A stretch of DNA of 64,000 nt from Nocardia sp. NBC_00403 (GTDB taxonomy: Bacteria > Actinomycetota > Actinomycetes > Mycobacteriales > Mycobacteriaceae): positions 1,612,001 to 1,676,000 of the forward strand of contig NZ_CP107939.1 of assembly GCF_036046055.1 (NCBI RefSeq), given 5' to 3'. The position numbers and the translations under genes were made by a program. Below the pieces are notes generated by a model. That model was given only the letters and a program-made list of their open reading frames with translations, made no database searches and was not told the origin of the DNA. Shown one piece after another: positions 52,684 through 61,371 of the stretch. Every line of letters starts with the position of its first letter. Within the stretch, counting starts at the first letter, position 1.

Positions 52684-54921
52684 TCACGGCGCGGACGCGG
52701 CGTCCGCGTTCTTGTGCAGATGTGGCGCGGTCACTCGTTCCAGCGCGCGTAGATCGTTCTCCAGTGCTCGGAACAGGATATACACCGCGATAAAGGCGAT
52801 GATGCTGCCGATGCACAGCACCCGCACATTGACGATGATCTTGTCGAGTTCCGACGGTGCGAGCAGGGTCGCGCCCGCGACGGCGAGCAGTGGAATCGAC
52901 GCCGCGAGGCTCAGATAGAACCCGGCTCGGCGTCGCAGCCCGTGCAACCGCGCCGCGTCCCGCTCATGGATCTCGCCGTGACTCAGGAACATCGGGTAAA
53001 TGCACCGGATCCCGTAGAAGTTCACCAGAAAGAACGGATAGGTCAGTGCGATGGCGCCGCTCACCACATGTAAAGCCACGAAATGGGCGTAGTCGGCCGC
53101 TGCGACGCCGTCGGCGGTCTGGTGCAGGGCGACCGGGAACGAGATCCCCGACAGCAGCCACATCGAGATGATGACCAGGACCGCGCGGTCGCCGAGCAGC
53201 ACCGCATCCGTGCGGGTACGGTGCAGCACCTCCGGGCTGTAGCGGACCCCGGTGCGCAGTCCGTGCGGCACCGAAATCAGGTATCTGCACAGGTAAACGA
53301 GCACTGCGGTGCCGACGGAGAAGGACACCACATTCACCACAGCGGTGAAGATCTCGAATTGGTGCTGGGCCACCTCGGTTTGGCGATAGTGCATCGTCTT
53401 GGCGTTGTGCTCGACGTTGTACACCGAGGCGAGGGCATTCGGTACCGCGATCGCGAGCGAAACCAGCAGGATCCGCCACGGCCGCAGGCGCCGTCGCCAG
53501 CTGCGTTCGGGCGGGTCGACGAGGTCGCGCGCGCGTGCATCCAGGCAAAGATCCAGCTGCTGCGCCAGCGTCGCGCCGTTCGGCCAGCGCTGTTCGGGTT
53601 CCGGCTCCAGGCAGGTAAGCAAAATCCGGCGCAATGCGGCCGGGCAATTCGCCGGAATGCGCTCCAGCGCAGCGCTTCGCACGCCGCGTTTGCGATGGTC
53701 GAGCGCGTGGTGCGGCTGGGTTGCCGCGGTGTCGCCGTCGTCGTCGAACGGGAGACTGCCGGTGAGCATTTCCCACAGCAGTACCCCGAGGGAAAAGATG
53801 TCGCTGCGCGTATCCGGTTCGGGCGCGGCCGGATCGAGGGCCGCTGCCAGCTCCTCGGGCGAGCGGTAGGCAGGCGAATCGTCTTGTGCGATGGGCCTGG
53901 TCGTGTCGGGTAATGCGAAATCGGCGAGCTTCGGGATGCCCTCGGCCGTGAACAGCACATTCGACGGTTTGATCGCGCGGTGTGCCACCCCGTTGCGGTC
54001 GGCGTAATCGAGCGCGTCCGCCAGTCGCCGACCGATCCATGCGACCGTCTCCGGCCAGCTGAGCTCGGCGATCTCGGCGCGCACACTCGAATCCGTCTGC
54101 CGGATCTCGCCTTTCGCCTCCATGGCCGCGTCCACCGCCCGCAACAGCAGCGCGCCGCCCGCTGACTCCGGGCCGCGCCGCCGCTCGGCGAGCAGGTCGA
54201 ACGCGGTGCCGCCGGGCAGATACTGCATGTACACCAGTCGCAGTGCCGCCGAGTCGACGGGCATGCGCTGATCGAAGACCCGGACGATGTGCGGATGGTC
54301 CAGCTGCGCCATAGTGCGCGGCGCGACGCTGGCACCCGCGGAAAAACGCACGGCGACAAGGCGCTGCATGGAACGCTGCGTGGCGAGGAAGACGCGGCCG
54401 AGTGCGCCTGTCCCGAGATCGGTGCGCAGATCGAAGTCGTCCACGCGCTGTCCCGGCGCCAGATCGGCGACGAGCGCGGCGGCCTGTGCGCTATCGAGTT
54501 CGGCAGGGGCACTGTGGTTTTCGGCATCCTCGCCGTCGGCGTCGGCGTCGGCGCCGACCGCGGCGAGACGCTCGCGCACCTCGGTGGCCAGATCCGGATA
54601 TTCGGCGAGGAAATCCGCCGCCTCGACGGGGGCGTGCCTGCGCCGAATCAGGAACTCCTCGTACACCAGATCGGCCAATATCGGACTGTGCTCGATCTCG
54701 GGAAATTCCTTGCAGTACTCCTTGATTCGCTTGCCGCGACCGGGCCGGATCCAACGCTGCCGTAGATCGATGCGCACCAGGTCGGTGAGCACGGCTAGCC
54801 GCACCTGTGCGCCATCGGGCACATAATCTGTGAGCAACGGTGGGTCGGGCCTGCCATCGCGCAGGCAGCGTTGCCAATCGGCGTCGAACCTGGCGACATG
54901 ATCGAGGCCGGGTTCGATCAC
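52684..54921 (-). CDS. Membrane pseudokinase, paralogue of the upstream kinase
   Basis: The 745-residue protein matches the upstream kinase along its whole length but has lost the catalytic residues. Residues 25-120 hold the shared helical region (DLVRIDLRQRWIRPGRGKR, KEYCKEFPE). The kinase fold (160-500) keeps the Gly loop LGTGALGRVFLA. However, the ATP Lys is Arg 192 (LVAVRFSAG), HRD is H-R-A (314-316) and DFG is DFA (334-336). The alphaC Glu is not apparent. SPEEL and DIFSLGVLLWEM remain. The last 240 residues carry six membrane helices. It is translated from a GTG overlapping the kinase stop. It probably binds or regulates the active kinase. Confidence 0.9.
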   Translation of the reverse strand: MIEPGLDHVARFDADWQRCLRDGRPDPPLLTDYVPDGAQVRLAVLTDLVRIDLRQRWIRPGRGKRIKEYCKEFPEIEHSPILADLVYEEFLIRRRHAPVEAADFLAEYPDLATEVRERLAAVGADADADGEDAENHSAPAELDSAQAAALVADLAPGQRVDDFDLRTDLGTGALGRVFLATQRSMQRLVAVRFSAGASVAPRTMAQLDHPHIVRVFDQRMPVDSAALRLVYMQYLPGGTAFDLLAERRRGPESAGGALLLRAVDAAMEAKGEIRQTDSSVRAEIAELSWPETVAWIGRRLADALDYADRNGVAHRAIKPSNVLFTAEGIPKLADFALPDTTRPIAQDDSPAYRSPEELAAALDPAAPEPDTRSDIFSLGVLLWEMLTGSLPFDDDGDTAATQPHHALDHRKRGVRSAALERIPANCPAALRRILLTCLEPEPEQRWPNGATLAQQLDLCLDARARDLVDPPERSWRRRLRPWRILLVSLAIAVPNALASVYNVEHNAKTMHYRQTEVAQHQFEIFTAVVNVVSFSVGTAVLVYLCRYLISVPHGLRTGVRYSPEVLHRTRTDAVLLGDRAVLVIISMWLLSGISFPVALHQTADGVAAADYAHFVALHVVSGAIALTYPFFLVNFYGIRCIYPMFLSHGEIHERDAARLHGLRRRAGFYLSLAASIPLLAVAGATLLAPSELDKIIVNVRVLCIGSIIAFIAVYILFRALENDLRALERVTAPHLHKNADAASAP

Positions 54922-57506
54922 GCCTTGGTCTCCGCCCCGGCGGGAGCGGCGGGCTCCCGTCCGATCGCATCACTCGGCGCGACCACCCGCTCCAGCGCGC
55001 GCAAGTCGTCCTCCAAGGCGCGGAAAAGCAGGTAGGAGCCGATGAACGCGACGATGCCGCCCGCACACAGCACTCGGACCGCGAGGATCACCGCCGGAAT
55101 ATCGGCCGGCGGCAGGAACGTCACGCCCGCCACCGCGAGCAGCGGCACCGACGCGGCGACCGCGAGATAGCCATTGGCGCGGCGGTCGAGGCCGCGCAGC
55201 CACACCGCGTCGTCGGTGCTGATTTCGCCGTGCCGCAGGAACACCGGATATATGCAGCGGACCATGTAGAAGGCCACCAGGAAGAACGGATAGGCCACGG
55301 CGATCGCGCCGCACACCACGATCGAGGTGAGGAAATGCACTACCGCGCTCATCGCGATCTCGCCGGTGGACAATTTCAATGCGATCGGGAAGGTGATGCC
55401 CGCGAACACCCACAGCGAGAACACGATGACCACAGCTCGATCGGCGAACAGCAGTGAGTCGGCTCTAGCTCGTCGAAGTGTGTCCGCGTCGTATCTCCTG
55501 CCTCTGCGCAGCCCGTATGGAACCGTCAGCACCAGGCGTGACAAATAAAGAATCAACGTCGCGCCGAGTGGGAACAGCACCACATTCACCACACCGGTGA
55601 TGACCAGGAAGGTTTCCTCGGCGTCCGCACTCATTCTGCTGACGATCAAGTGTTGGTTGTGCAGGATGTTGTAGATCGAGGCGAGCACATTCGGTATCCC
55701 GATGGCCAGCGCGACGATCAGCAATCGCCACGAGCGCAGCTTCAGCCGCCAGCTGCCGCTCGGTGGGTCGACCAGGTCCCGCGCGCGTGCGTCCATGCAC
55801 AGGTCGAACTGCTTGGCCAGCACCGCACCACTCGACCAGCGCCGGGAGCGGTCGGGTTCCAGACAGGTCAGCAGCACCCGGCGCAGTGCTGCGGGGCAGT
55901 TGGCGGGCAGCCGGGCCAGTGCGGCGGTATCCACACCCGACGTGCGCCGCTCCAGCATCGCCTCGAGTGTGGTGTCGTCGCCGTATTCATTCGCGCCCGC
56001 GGTGGTGTCATCGAACGGTTTTGCGCCGGTCAGCAATTCCCACAGCACCACGCCCAGCGAATAGATGTCGGAGCGGGTGTCCAGATCGGCTGCCGTGCGT
56101 TCGCTGCCGGGGTGGCAGGCTTCCAGCTGCTCGGGTGACATGTAGGCCAGCGATCCACCGAAGTAGGCGACCGGGCTGGTGTCGGCCACGTTGCGGCTGA
56201 AGCTGATGTTGAAGTCGGCCAGCTTCGGTACCGCCTCCGCGGTGAGCAGCACATTGGCGGGCTTCACATCGCGGTGCAGGACGCCGTGTGAGGAGGCGTA
56301 TTCGAGTGCTTCCGCCAGTCTGCGTCCCAGCCACGCCACGGTTTCCGGCCAACTGAGCGCGGCGATTTCCGCGCGCACACTGGAATCGGTCGGGCGGATC
56401 TCGCCCTTCTCCTCCATGGCCGCGTCGACCGCGTCCAGCAGCAGCCGTCCGGTGCGTTCGGCGGGCGGTGTGGCGCGGATCCAGCGCAGCACGCTGAGCA
56501 GCGTGCCGCCCGGCAAGAACTGCATGTAGAGCAAACGCAGCCGCCGCCCGCCGCTGTCGCGCATGTCCTCGGAGCCGAGCAGGCGCTGATCGAAGACGCG
56601 CACGATGTAGTCGTGGTCGAGCTGGGCAAGCGTCTGCGGCTCGGTGCCGTGGTCGGCGGAGATCTTCACCGCGACCAGCCGCTGCAATGAGCGCTGCCGA
56701 GCCAGGAAGACCCGTGCGAACGCGCCGGTGCCCAGACCGGTCAGCAGATCGAAATCATCGATCCGCTGACCGACTTCGATCCGGTCGAGCGCGTCGTAGT
56801 GCCCGGGGCCGGTCCCGACCGTGGTCGGGGTCGCGGCCGCCGTCCCGGTCAGGTCGGAAGTTGCGCGGGTCACCTCCGTATTACGAGGAGACTGGGTGGT
56901 TTGGTTCACCTGCGCGGTTTTGGTCGCGGCAAGCGCGGTCACGGTCGGGTCTTCCACCACCGCCCGCCGCGTGCTCTGATCTATCTCGTCGGCATTGAGT
57001 AATGCCCGCAGCTCGGCCGCCTGCGCCGGGAATTCACGCAGGCATTCCCGCGGATCCACGCGCTCGCCGCTGTGCCTGCGGATGACGAACTCCTCGTACA
57101 CCAAGCCGGCTGGGATGTCGTCGGGTTCGAGTTCGGGAAATTCCGCACAGTAATCGGCCAAGCGTTTGCGCGGTGCTGCGGACCCGGCCTGCCGCACCCA
57201 CCGGTGACGCAGGTCGACGCGGATCAATTCGATCAGCGCCTCCTGCCGCAGTGTGTGCGCATCGGGTAGGTAATCGGCGATCTCGGGCGGTCGCTGTGGC
57301 GATTGCGTGGCAGCCGATTTCCACGCTGTGGCGAACGCTTCCACGGCACTACCGTGACTCACTCCGGTCGTGGAACCCGAAGTGGATTCGGAACTTCTCT
57401 CGGAATTCGTACTCATTCTCGGACCTACTGGTTCCGCGGAGACCGAAGAATCCGCACTGGTCGGTCTGTACGTGTGGCGGATAAATTCCGCCACACCCGA
57501 CGACAT
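54918..57506 (-). CDS. Ser/Thr protein kinase with six-helix C-terminal membrane domain
   Basis: The 862-residue protein starts with a helical region (about 70-170; LIELIRVDLRHRWVR, LADYCAEFPELE, LVYEEFVIRR) resembling the pre-kinase segment of planctomycete kinases, then a Thr-rich linker. The Hanks kinase domain has GTGAFARVFLA, ATP Lys 281 (VAVKIS), HRDVKPAN (411-418), Asp 431 in DFN instead of DFG, and SPEQL. Six membrane helices follow (about 610-840) and the protein ends inside the cell. No extracellular PASTA domain is present. ATG 57506 has GGGGGACG before it; ATG 57416 is an alternative. The stop overlaps the pseudokinase start. Confidence 0.92.
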   Translation of the reverse strand: MSSGVAEFIRHTYRPTSADSSVSAEPVGPRMSTNSERSSESTSGSTTGVSHGSAVEAFATAWKSAATQSPQRPPEIADYLPDAHTLRQEALIELIRVDLRHRWVRQAGSAAPRKRLADYCAEFPELEPDDIPAGLVYEEFVIRRHSGERVDPRECLREFPAQAAELRALLNADEIDQSTRRAVVEDPTVTALAATKTAQVNQTTQSPRNTEVTRATSDLTGTAAATPTTVGTGPGHYDALDRIEVGQRIDDFDLLTGLGTGAFARVFLARQRSLQRLVAVKISADHGTEPQTLAQLDHDYIVRVFDQRLLGSEDMRDSGGRRLRLLYMQFLPGGTLLSVLRWIRATPPAERTGRLLLDAVDAAMEEKGEIRPTDSSVRAEIAALSWPETVAWLGRRLAEALEYASSHGVLHRDVKPANVLLTAEAVPKLADFNISFSRNVADTSPVAYFGGSLAYMSPEQLEACHPGSERTAADLDTRSDIYSLGVVLWELLTGAKPFDDTTAGANEYGDDTTLEAMLERRTSGVDTAALARLPANCPAALRRVLLTCLEPDRSRRWSSGAVLAKQFDLCMDARARDLVDPPSGSWRLKLRSWRLLIVALAIGIPNVLASIYNILHNQHLIVSRMSADAEETFLVITGVVNVVLFPLGATLILYLSRLVLTVPYGLRRGRRYDADTLRRARADSLLFADRAVVIVFSLWVFAGITFPIALKLSTGEIAMSAVVHFLTSIVVCGAIAVAYPFFLVAFYMVRCIYPVFLRHGEISTDDAVWLRGLDRRANGYLAVAASVPLLAVAGVTFLPPADIPAVILAVRVLCAGGIVAFIGSYLLFRALEDDLRALERVVAPSDAIGREPAAPAGAETKA

Positions 57507-57596
57507 CGTCCCCCGAGCAGTATCCGAAATGATAACTTGCGCCTCAACAGCGGATCACCCGATTTCGACAACGATGCGACGGGGGAGAACCAGCAC

Positions 57597-59066
57597 ATGC
57601 ACAATGAGGCCACAGCGGTGGCGGACGGTACGGCCGTAGCGCAAGCAGCTCCGCAGACAGTAGCCGCCCAGCGGATCCCCGCGGGCGTGAACCAGGCAGC
57701 AGGTCCGAATTCTCCGATTGATCCCGGCGCGCCGCGCGGACCCGCCGTGGCGATCGCCGCCGGCGTGCGGGACGGTTCGACCAGCCCGACCGAGGTGCTC
57801 GATGCGGTGCTGGAGCGCCTCGCTGCCGACACCCGGAAGCTGAACGCGTTCACCGTCGTTCGCTCGGCCAAGGCGAAGGCCGAGGCGCTCGCGCTGGAAC
57901 AGCGCTCCGATCTGGATGTGCTCCCACTTGCGGGCGTGCCGATCGCGATCAAACACAACCTCGAGGTCGAGGGCGAGACGAACCTGTGCGGTTCGGCCGC
58001 CACCGATACGCATCCGGCGGCCGCCGACCATCCCGTGGTGCGCAGACTGCGCGCCGCGGGTGCGGTGATCGTCGGATTAACCGCGGTTCCCGAGCTGGGT
58101 CTGTGGGCGATGACCGACGGCGAGGGCCGCACCACCCGCAACCCGTGGAACGCCGCACGCAGCGCCGGCGGCTCGTCCGGCGGATCGGCGGCGGCGGTCG
58201 CGGCCGGGCTGGTTCCGGTGGCGCACGGCAACGACGGACTCGGTTCGCTGCGTATCCCCGCGGCGTGCTGCGGGGTGTTCGGGATAAAGCCGGGCCGTCA
58301 CACCGTGCCCGCGGAGGTCGGCGTCGACTCGTGGGGGGGCATGGTCGAAAACGGTGTGCTCGCAACAACCGTCGGAGATGCGGCGCTCGCGCTATCGGTG
58401 CTGGCGGCCAGGCCGGACCTAGCCGAGGTCGAGCCACCCGGCCGACTACGCATCGGGCTAGCCGTCGCGCCACCGTCCCGCTTCTTCCGGGTCGATCGGC
58501 ACTGGACCGCGGCAGCCCGCGCCGCAGGATCGGCTGCCGCCGCGGCGGGACACCAGGTGGAACCGGCGACGCTGCCCTATGGCGAAACGATCAGTTCGGT
58601 CCTGTTGCGCTGGCTCGCCGTCGGCACACGGGACGCCGCGACGCTGGCCCATCCGGACCGGCTGCAACCGCGCACCCGCCGCCACCTCGCGCTCGGCAGG
58701 CTGGTGCAGCGACTTGGTTTGGTCCGCCCCGGTCAGGTCGACCGGGTAGAGGCACGACTCCTGGAATTCTTCGAGCGCTACGACGTCGTGATCACGCCGA
58801 CGCTCGCCGGGGCGCCACCGAAAGCCCGAGCCTGGCACACCAGGGGCTGGCTGGCCAATGTTGTCGCCAGCTCCCGATTCTCACCATTCACCCCACTGTG
58901 GAACATGGTCGGCTGGCCTGCCGCGTCGGTGCCGATGGGGATGCATCCCCGCTCGGGCACGCCGGTAGCCGCGCAGCTTGCGGGACCGCCCGGCAGTGAA
59001 TCGACCCTGCTGCGGTTGTCCGCACAACTGGAAGCGCTGCACCCCTGGGAGCGCACCGCGCCGTGA
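57597..59066 (+). CDS. Amidase-signature enzyme
   Basis: The 489-residue protein has the amidase Ser-cisSer-Lys set: Lys in GVPIAIKHNLEV, the cis-Ser in RSAGGSSGGSAAAVAAG, and the nucleophile Ser in NDGLGSLRIPAACCGVFG. The family usually has GGS at the last motif; here it is GLGS. Such enzymes hydrolyse amides or act as transamidases; substrate is unknown. GatA is unlikely because no gatC or gatB is adjacent. Start ATG 57597 follows GGGGGAGAA. It is divergent from the kinase with about 90 bp between, so a shared promoter region is possible. Confidence 0.88.
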   Translation: MHNEATAVADGTAVAQAAPQTVAAQRIPAGVNQAAGPNSPIDPGAPRGPAVAIAAGVRDGSTSPTEVLDAVLERLAADTRKLNAFTVVRSAKAKAEALALEQRSDLDVLPLAGVPIAIKHNLEVEGETNLCGSAATDTHPAAADHPVVRRLRAAGAVIVGLTAVPELGLWAMTDGEGRTTRNPWNAARSAGGSSGGSAAAVAAGLVPVAHGNDGLGSLRIPAACCGVFGIKPGRHTVPAEVGVDSWGGMVENGVLATTVGDAALALSVLAARPDLAEVEPPGRLRIGLAVAPPSRFFRVDRHWTAAARAAGSAAAAAGHQVEPATLPYGETISSVLLRWLAVGTRDAATLAHPDRLQPRTRRHLALGRLVQRLGLVRPGQVDRVEARLLEFFERYDVVITPTLAGAPPKARAWHTRGWLANVVASSRFSPFTPLWNMVGWPAASVPMGMHPRSGTPVAAQLAGPPGSESTLLRLSAQLEALHPWERTAP

Positions 59067-59135
59067 CACTGGCGCGCCTGACGTCGTGACGGTGGCGCGC
59101 CGGACGGTCGTGACCGCGGCGCGTCCCGTGATCCG

Positions 59136-60026
59136 TCAGGCGACCGACGCCTGTGGTGCCTGCGCGGAGAAGCCGCCGTCGGCGGCGCGGCCTGCGAACT
59201 CGAGGATGGTGGGGCGACTGTCGTCGGCCCGCCATGCCACGGCCAGTTCGCATGGCGCGAGCCCGGTCACTGGGCGCGCGGTCAGACCGGGCCACCGGTA
59301 CATCGGGACATTGTTCTCGGCGAGCAGGCAGACGCCGAGGCCGAGACTCACGGCCTCCAGCTTGTCCTCGGCAGTCGCGGCTTCCGCGCCGATCTTCGGC
59401 TGACGTCCGTTGCGGGCGTCGTTGCCGAGCCAGAAGTCGCGCACCGCACCGGCCTCGGTGGGCAATGCAATGAACGGCTCGTCGAGCAGATCGGCGAACT
59501 CGATGCTCTCCTGATCGGCGAGCGGATGGTTCTCCGGCAGTAGTACCCAGCGCGGCTCGGTGCGCAGCACCTGCCAGCGGTAGCGGTTCGGGTCGGGCAG
59601 CGGCAGCCATACCAGCGAAAGGTCGGCCTGCCGTCCGGCGAGGCCGCTGGACGGGTCGGTCCAGGACGCCGCGTGCAGGGCGAGTCGATGACCGCTCGCG
59701 CTTTCCAGATCGTTGATCAGACCGCGGCCGAGCGCGGATTGGATGCCGACACGCAGCACCTCGCCCGCTTCCTGGAGCGAGACGTTGGTGACCTCCCAGA
59801 GTTCCAGGATCTTGCGGGCACCTTCGAGCAGTTCCTTGCCCGCGACGGTCAGCGCGACACTGCGCTGGTTGCGGTCGAACAGGACCACGTCGAGCTGGCG
59901 TTCCAGCTGACGAATCTGACGCGACAGGGTGGGTTGAGCGATGTGCAGCCGCTGTGCGGCGTTGGTGAAATGCAGTTCCTCAGCGACAGCGACGAAATAC
60001 CGCAGGTCGCGCAAATGCGGGTCCAT
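59136..60026 (-). CDS. LysR-family transcriptional regulator
   Basis: The 296-residue protein has the LysR helix-turn-helix (LRYFVAVAEELHFTNAAQRL, then HIAQPTLSRQIRQLERQL) and a two-lobed effector domain (DLSLVWLPLPDPN, SLGLGVCLLAENN). LysR proteins usually control a neighbouring gene; here the amidase converges on it and the SDR gene lies upstream in the same direction. A 24-bp near-perfect palindrome 30 bp before the start is a likely autoregulatory site. Confidence 0.93.
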   Translation of the reverse strand: MDPHLRDLRYFVAVAEELHFTNAAQRLHIAQPTLSRQIRQLERQLDVVLFDRNQRSVALTVAGKELLEGARKILELWEVTNVSLQEAGEVLRVGIQSALGRGLINDLESASGHRLALHAASWTDPSSGLAGRQADLSLVWLPLPDPNRYRWQVLRTEPRWVLLPENHPLADQESIEFADLLDEPFIALPTEAGAVRDFWLGNDARNGRQPKIGAEAATAEDKLEAVSLGLGVCLLAENNVPMYRWPGLTARPVTGLAPCELAVAWRADDSRPTILEFAGRAADGGFSAQAPQASVA

Positions 60027-60055
60027 AGCCCCTTGCTATCAGAATCGGTCCTGAA

Positions 60056-60079
60056 TTTCCAGCCTAATTAGGCCGGAAA
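60056..60079. promoter_or_regulatory. LysR operator-like palindrome
   Basis: GCCTAATTAGGC (60062-60073) is a perfect 12-bp palindrome, and outer arms TTTCC (60056-60060) and GGAAA (60075-60079) extend it to 24 bp with one mismatch pair. It lies about 30-50 bp before the LysR start, where autoregulating LysR proteins bind. Confidence 0.6.
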
Positions 60080-60474
60080 GTTCGGATAGTGGCGCAGAAA
60101 CAGTCGACGGGTTTGTTAAACACAGCATATTGCCTGTCGTGGTCATTTGCACCATCGAGCCCGCGAACTTCTCGCATCCGCCGTGGGTATGGCTTCCGCA
60201 GGCGGTTATGGACGGTTGACCAGCGGCTATGGGGGTCGAAGTGTCCCCGTGTGGCTCGATACGGACCGCTGGGGGATTGCCCCGCCAACGCCAGGGAATC
60301 GACGTCGAGGCCCGTGGGGGCCGCTATCGGATTCATATGTGATATTCGTCACAAATGAGTTTGCCGTGTGGATCGGACTGCCCACGTCCGGCCGTGGCGT
60401 GACGCCGCCCCGGACAGCCGAAAGGCGCGGCAGTCGTGCATCCACGACCGCAGCGCCTCGATGCGTGCACAGGG
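60080..60474. other. Long intergenic region upstream of the LysR gene
   Basis: About 395 bp lie between the SDR gene end and the LysR operator. Apart from a CRP-type site at 60338-60353, no credible gene, terminator or repeat was recognised. Short open frames here use poor codon phase. Confidence 0.45.
60338..60353. promoter_or_regulatory. Second perfect CRP/GlxR-type site
   Basis: TGTGA (60338-60342) and TCACA (60349-60353), separated by 6 bp, again match the CRP consensus exactly. The site is 312 bp upstream of the LysR gene, in a region without a known promoter, so its target is unclear. Confidence 0.55.
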
Positions 60475-61371
60475 TCAGACGCTGCGCGCTCGGTTCTCGT
60501 AAGCCTTGCGCTTGTCGGCATCCACGGCGCCGAGGAACGCGTCGCCGGAACCGAGCGCCCGTGCCAGGCCATCGGCAACGGATTCCGGAAGCAGGTTCAC
60601 CAACTGCGAGATGAACCCGGCCATCGCCGTCACCCTGACCTTCGACTTCGGTGCGGCGATCAACCCGACGATGGCATCGGCGATCTCCTCGGGCTCCGCC
60701 GAACGCAGCAACTTCGGGCCGCTCACCCCGGAACCGAGTTCGGTATTGGTCAGCGTCGGCAACACCGAGGAGAACTCGACGCCCGACCCCCGATACTCCT
60801 CGCGCAGTGTGTCGGTGAACCCGAGCACCGCGTGCTTGCTCGCGTTGTAGGTGGCCAGACCCGGGATGTGGGTCTCGCCCGCCAGCGACGCGATATTGAT
60901 GACGTGCCCGCGCTTGCGCGGCAGCATCCGCGCAAGGCCGAGCTTGGAGCCCAGAATTACGCCGTAGACATTGATATCGAGGATGCGCCGGGTGATCTGA
61001 TCCGGCTCGTCGACCAACTTGCCGGTTGGCATGATGCCCGCATTGTTGATCAGCACGTCGATGGGGCCGACAGTGCGTTCCACCGCATCGAGGAAGCTCT
61101 CGAACGAGGTGGAGTCGGTGACGTCGAGCTTGCCGTAGAACTCGAAGTCGCGTGCGGCCCCGGACTCCTTGACGGTGGTCTCGTCGATATCGCCGATCGC
61201 GATCTTCGCGCCGAGCGTCTGCAGCGCGGTCGCGGTGGCCAGCCCGATGCCCCGTGCACCACCGGTGATGACGACGACCTTCCCCCGGATCTTTGCCGCA
61301 TCTGTGTTGGATCGGCGGCCGTGGTTACGCGGTGCTGCCGCCTCCGGACCCGTCGCGCGCGCCGCGGTCAC
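60475..61371 (-). CDS. Short-chain dehydrogenase/reductase
   Basis: The 298-residue protein has a classical SDR set: TGGARGIG for NAD(P) binding, the Asp of GDID after strand 2, NNAG, the catalytic Ser in INIASLAGE, and YNASK with the Tyr-xxx-Lys pair. It starts at a GTG overlapping the aldehyde dehydrogenase stop as GTGA, so both are made together. A long C-terminal tail follows the fold. The pair probably oxidises or reduces an alcohol and its aldehyde in series. Confidence 0.92.
   Translation of the reverse strand: MTAARATGPEAAAPRNHGRRSNTDAAKIRGKVVVITGGARGIGLATATALQTLGAKIAIGDIDETTVKESGAARDFEFYGKLDVTDSTSFESFLDAVERTVGPIDVLINNAGIMPTGKLVDEPDQITRRILDINVYGVILGSKLGLARMLPRKRGHVINIASLAGETHIPGLATYNASKHAVLGFTDTLREEYRGSGVEFSSVLPTLTNTELGSGVSGPKLLRSAEPEEIADAIVGLIAAPKSKVRVTAMAGFISQLVNLLPESVADGLARALGSGDAFLGAVDADKRKAYENRARSV

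Noticed and set aside
57597..59066. GatA subunit of the tRNA amidotransferase
   Set aside because: No gatC or gatB lies next to it and the nucleophile motif differs; a general amidase is more likely.
60147..60614. A 155-codon plus-strand frame in the LysR-SDR gap
   Set aside because: The translation is Arg/Pro-rich without a domain and its end overlaps the SDR gene.
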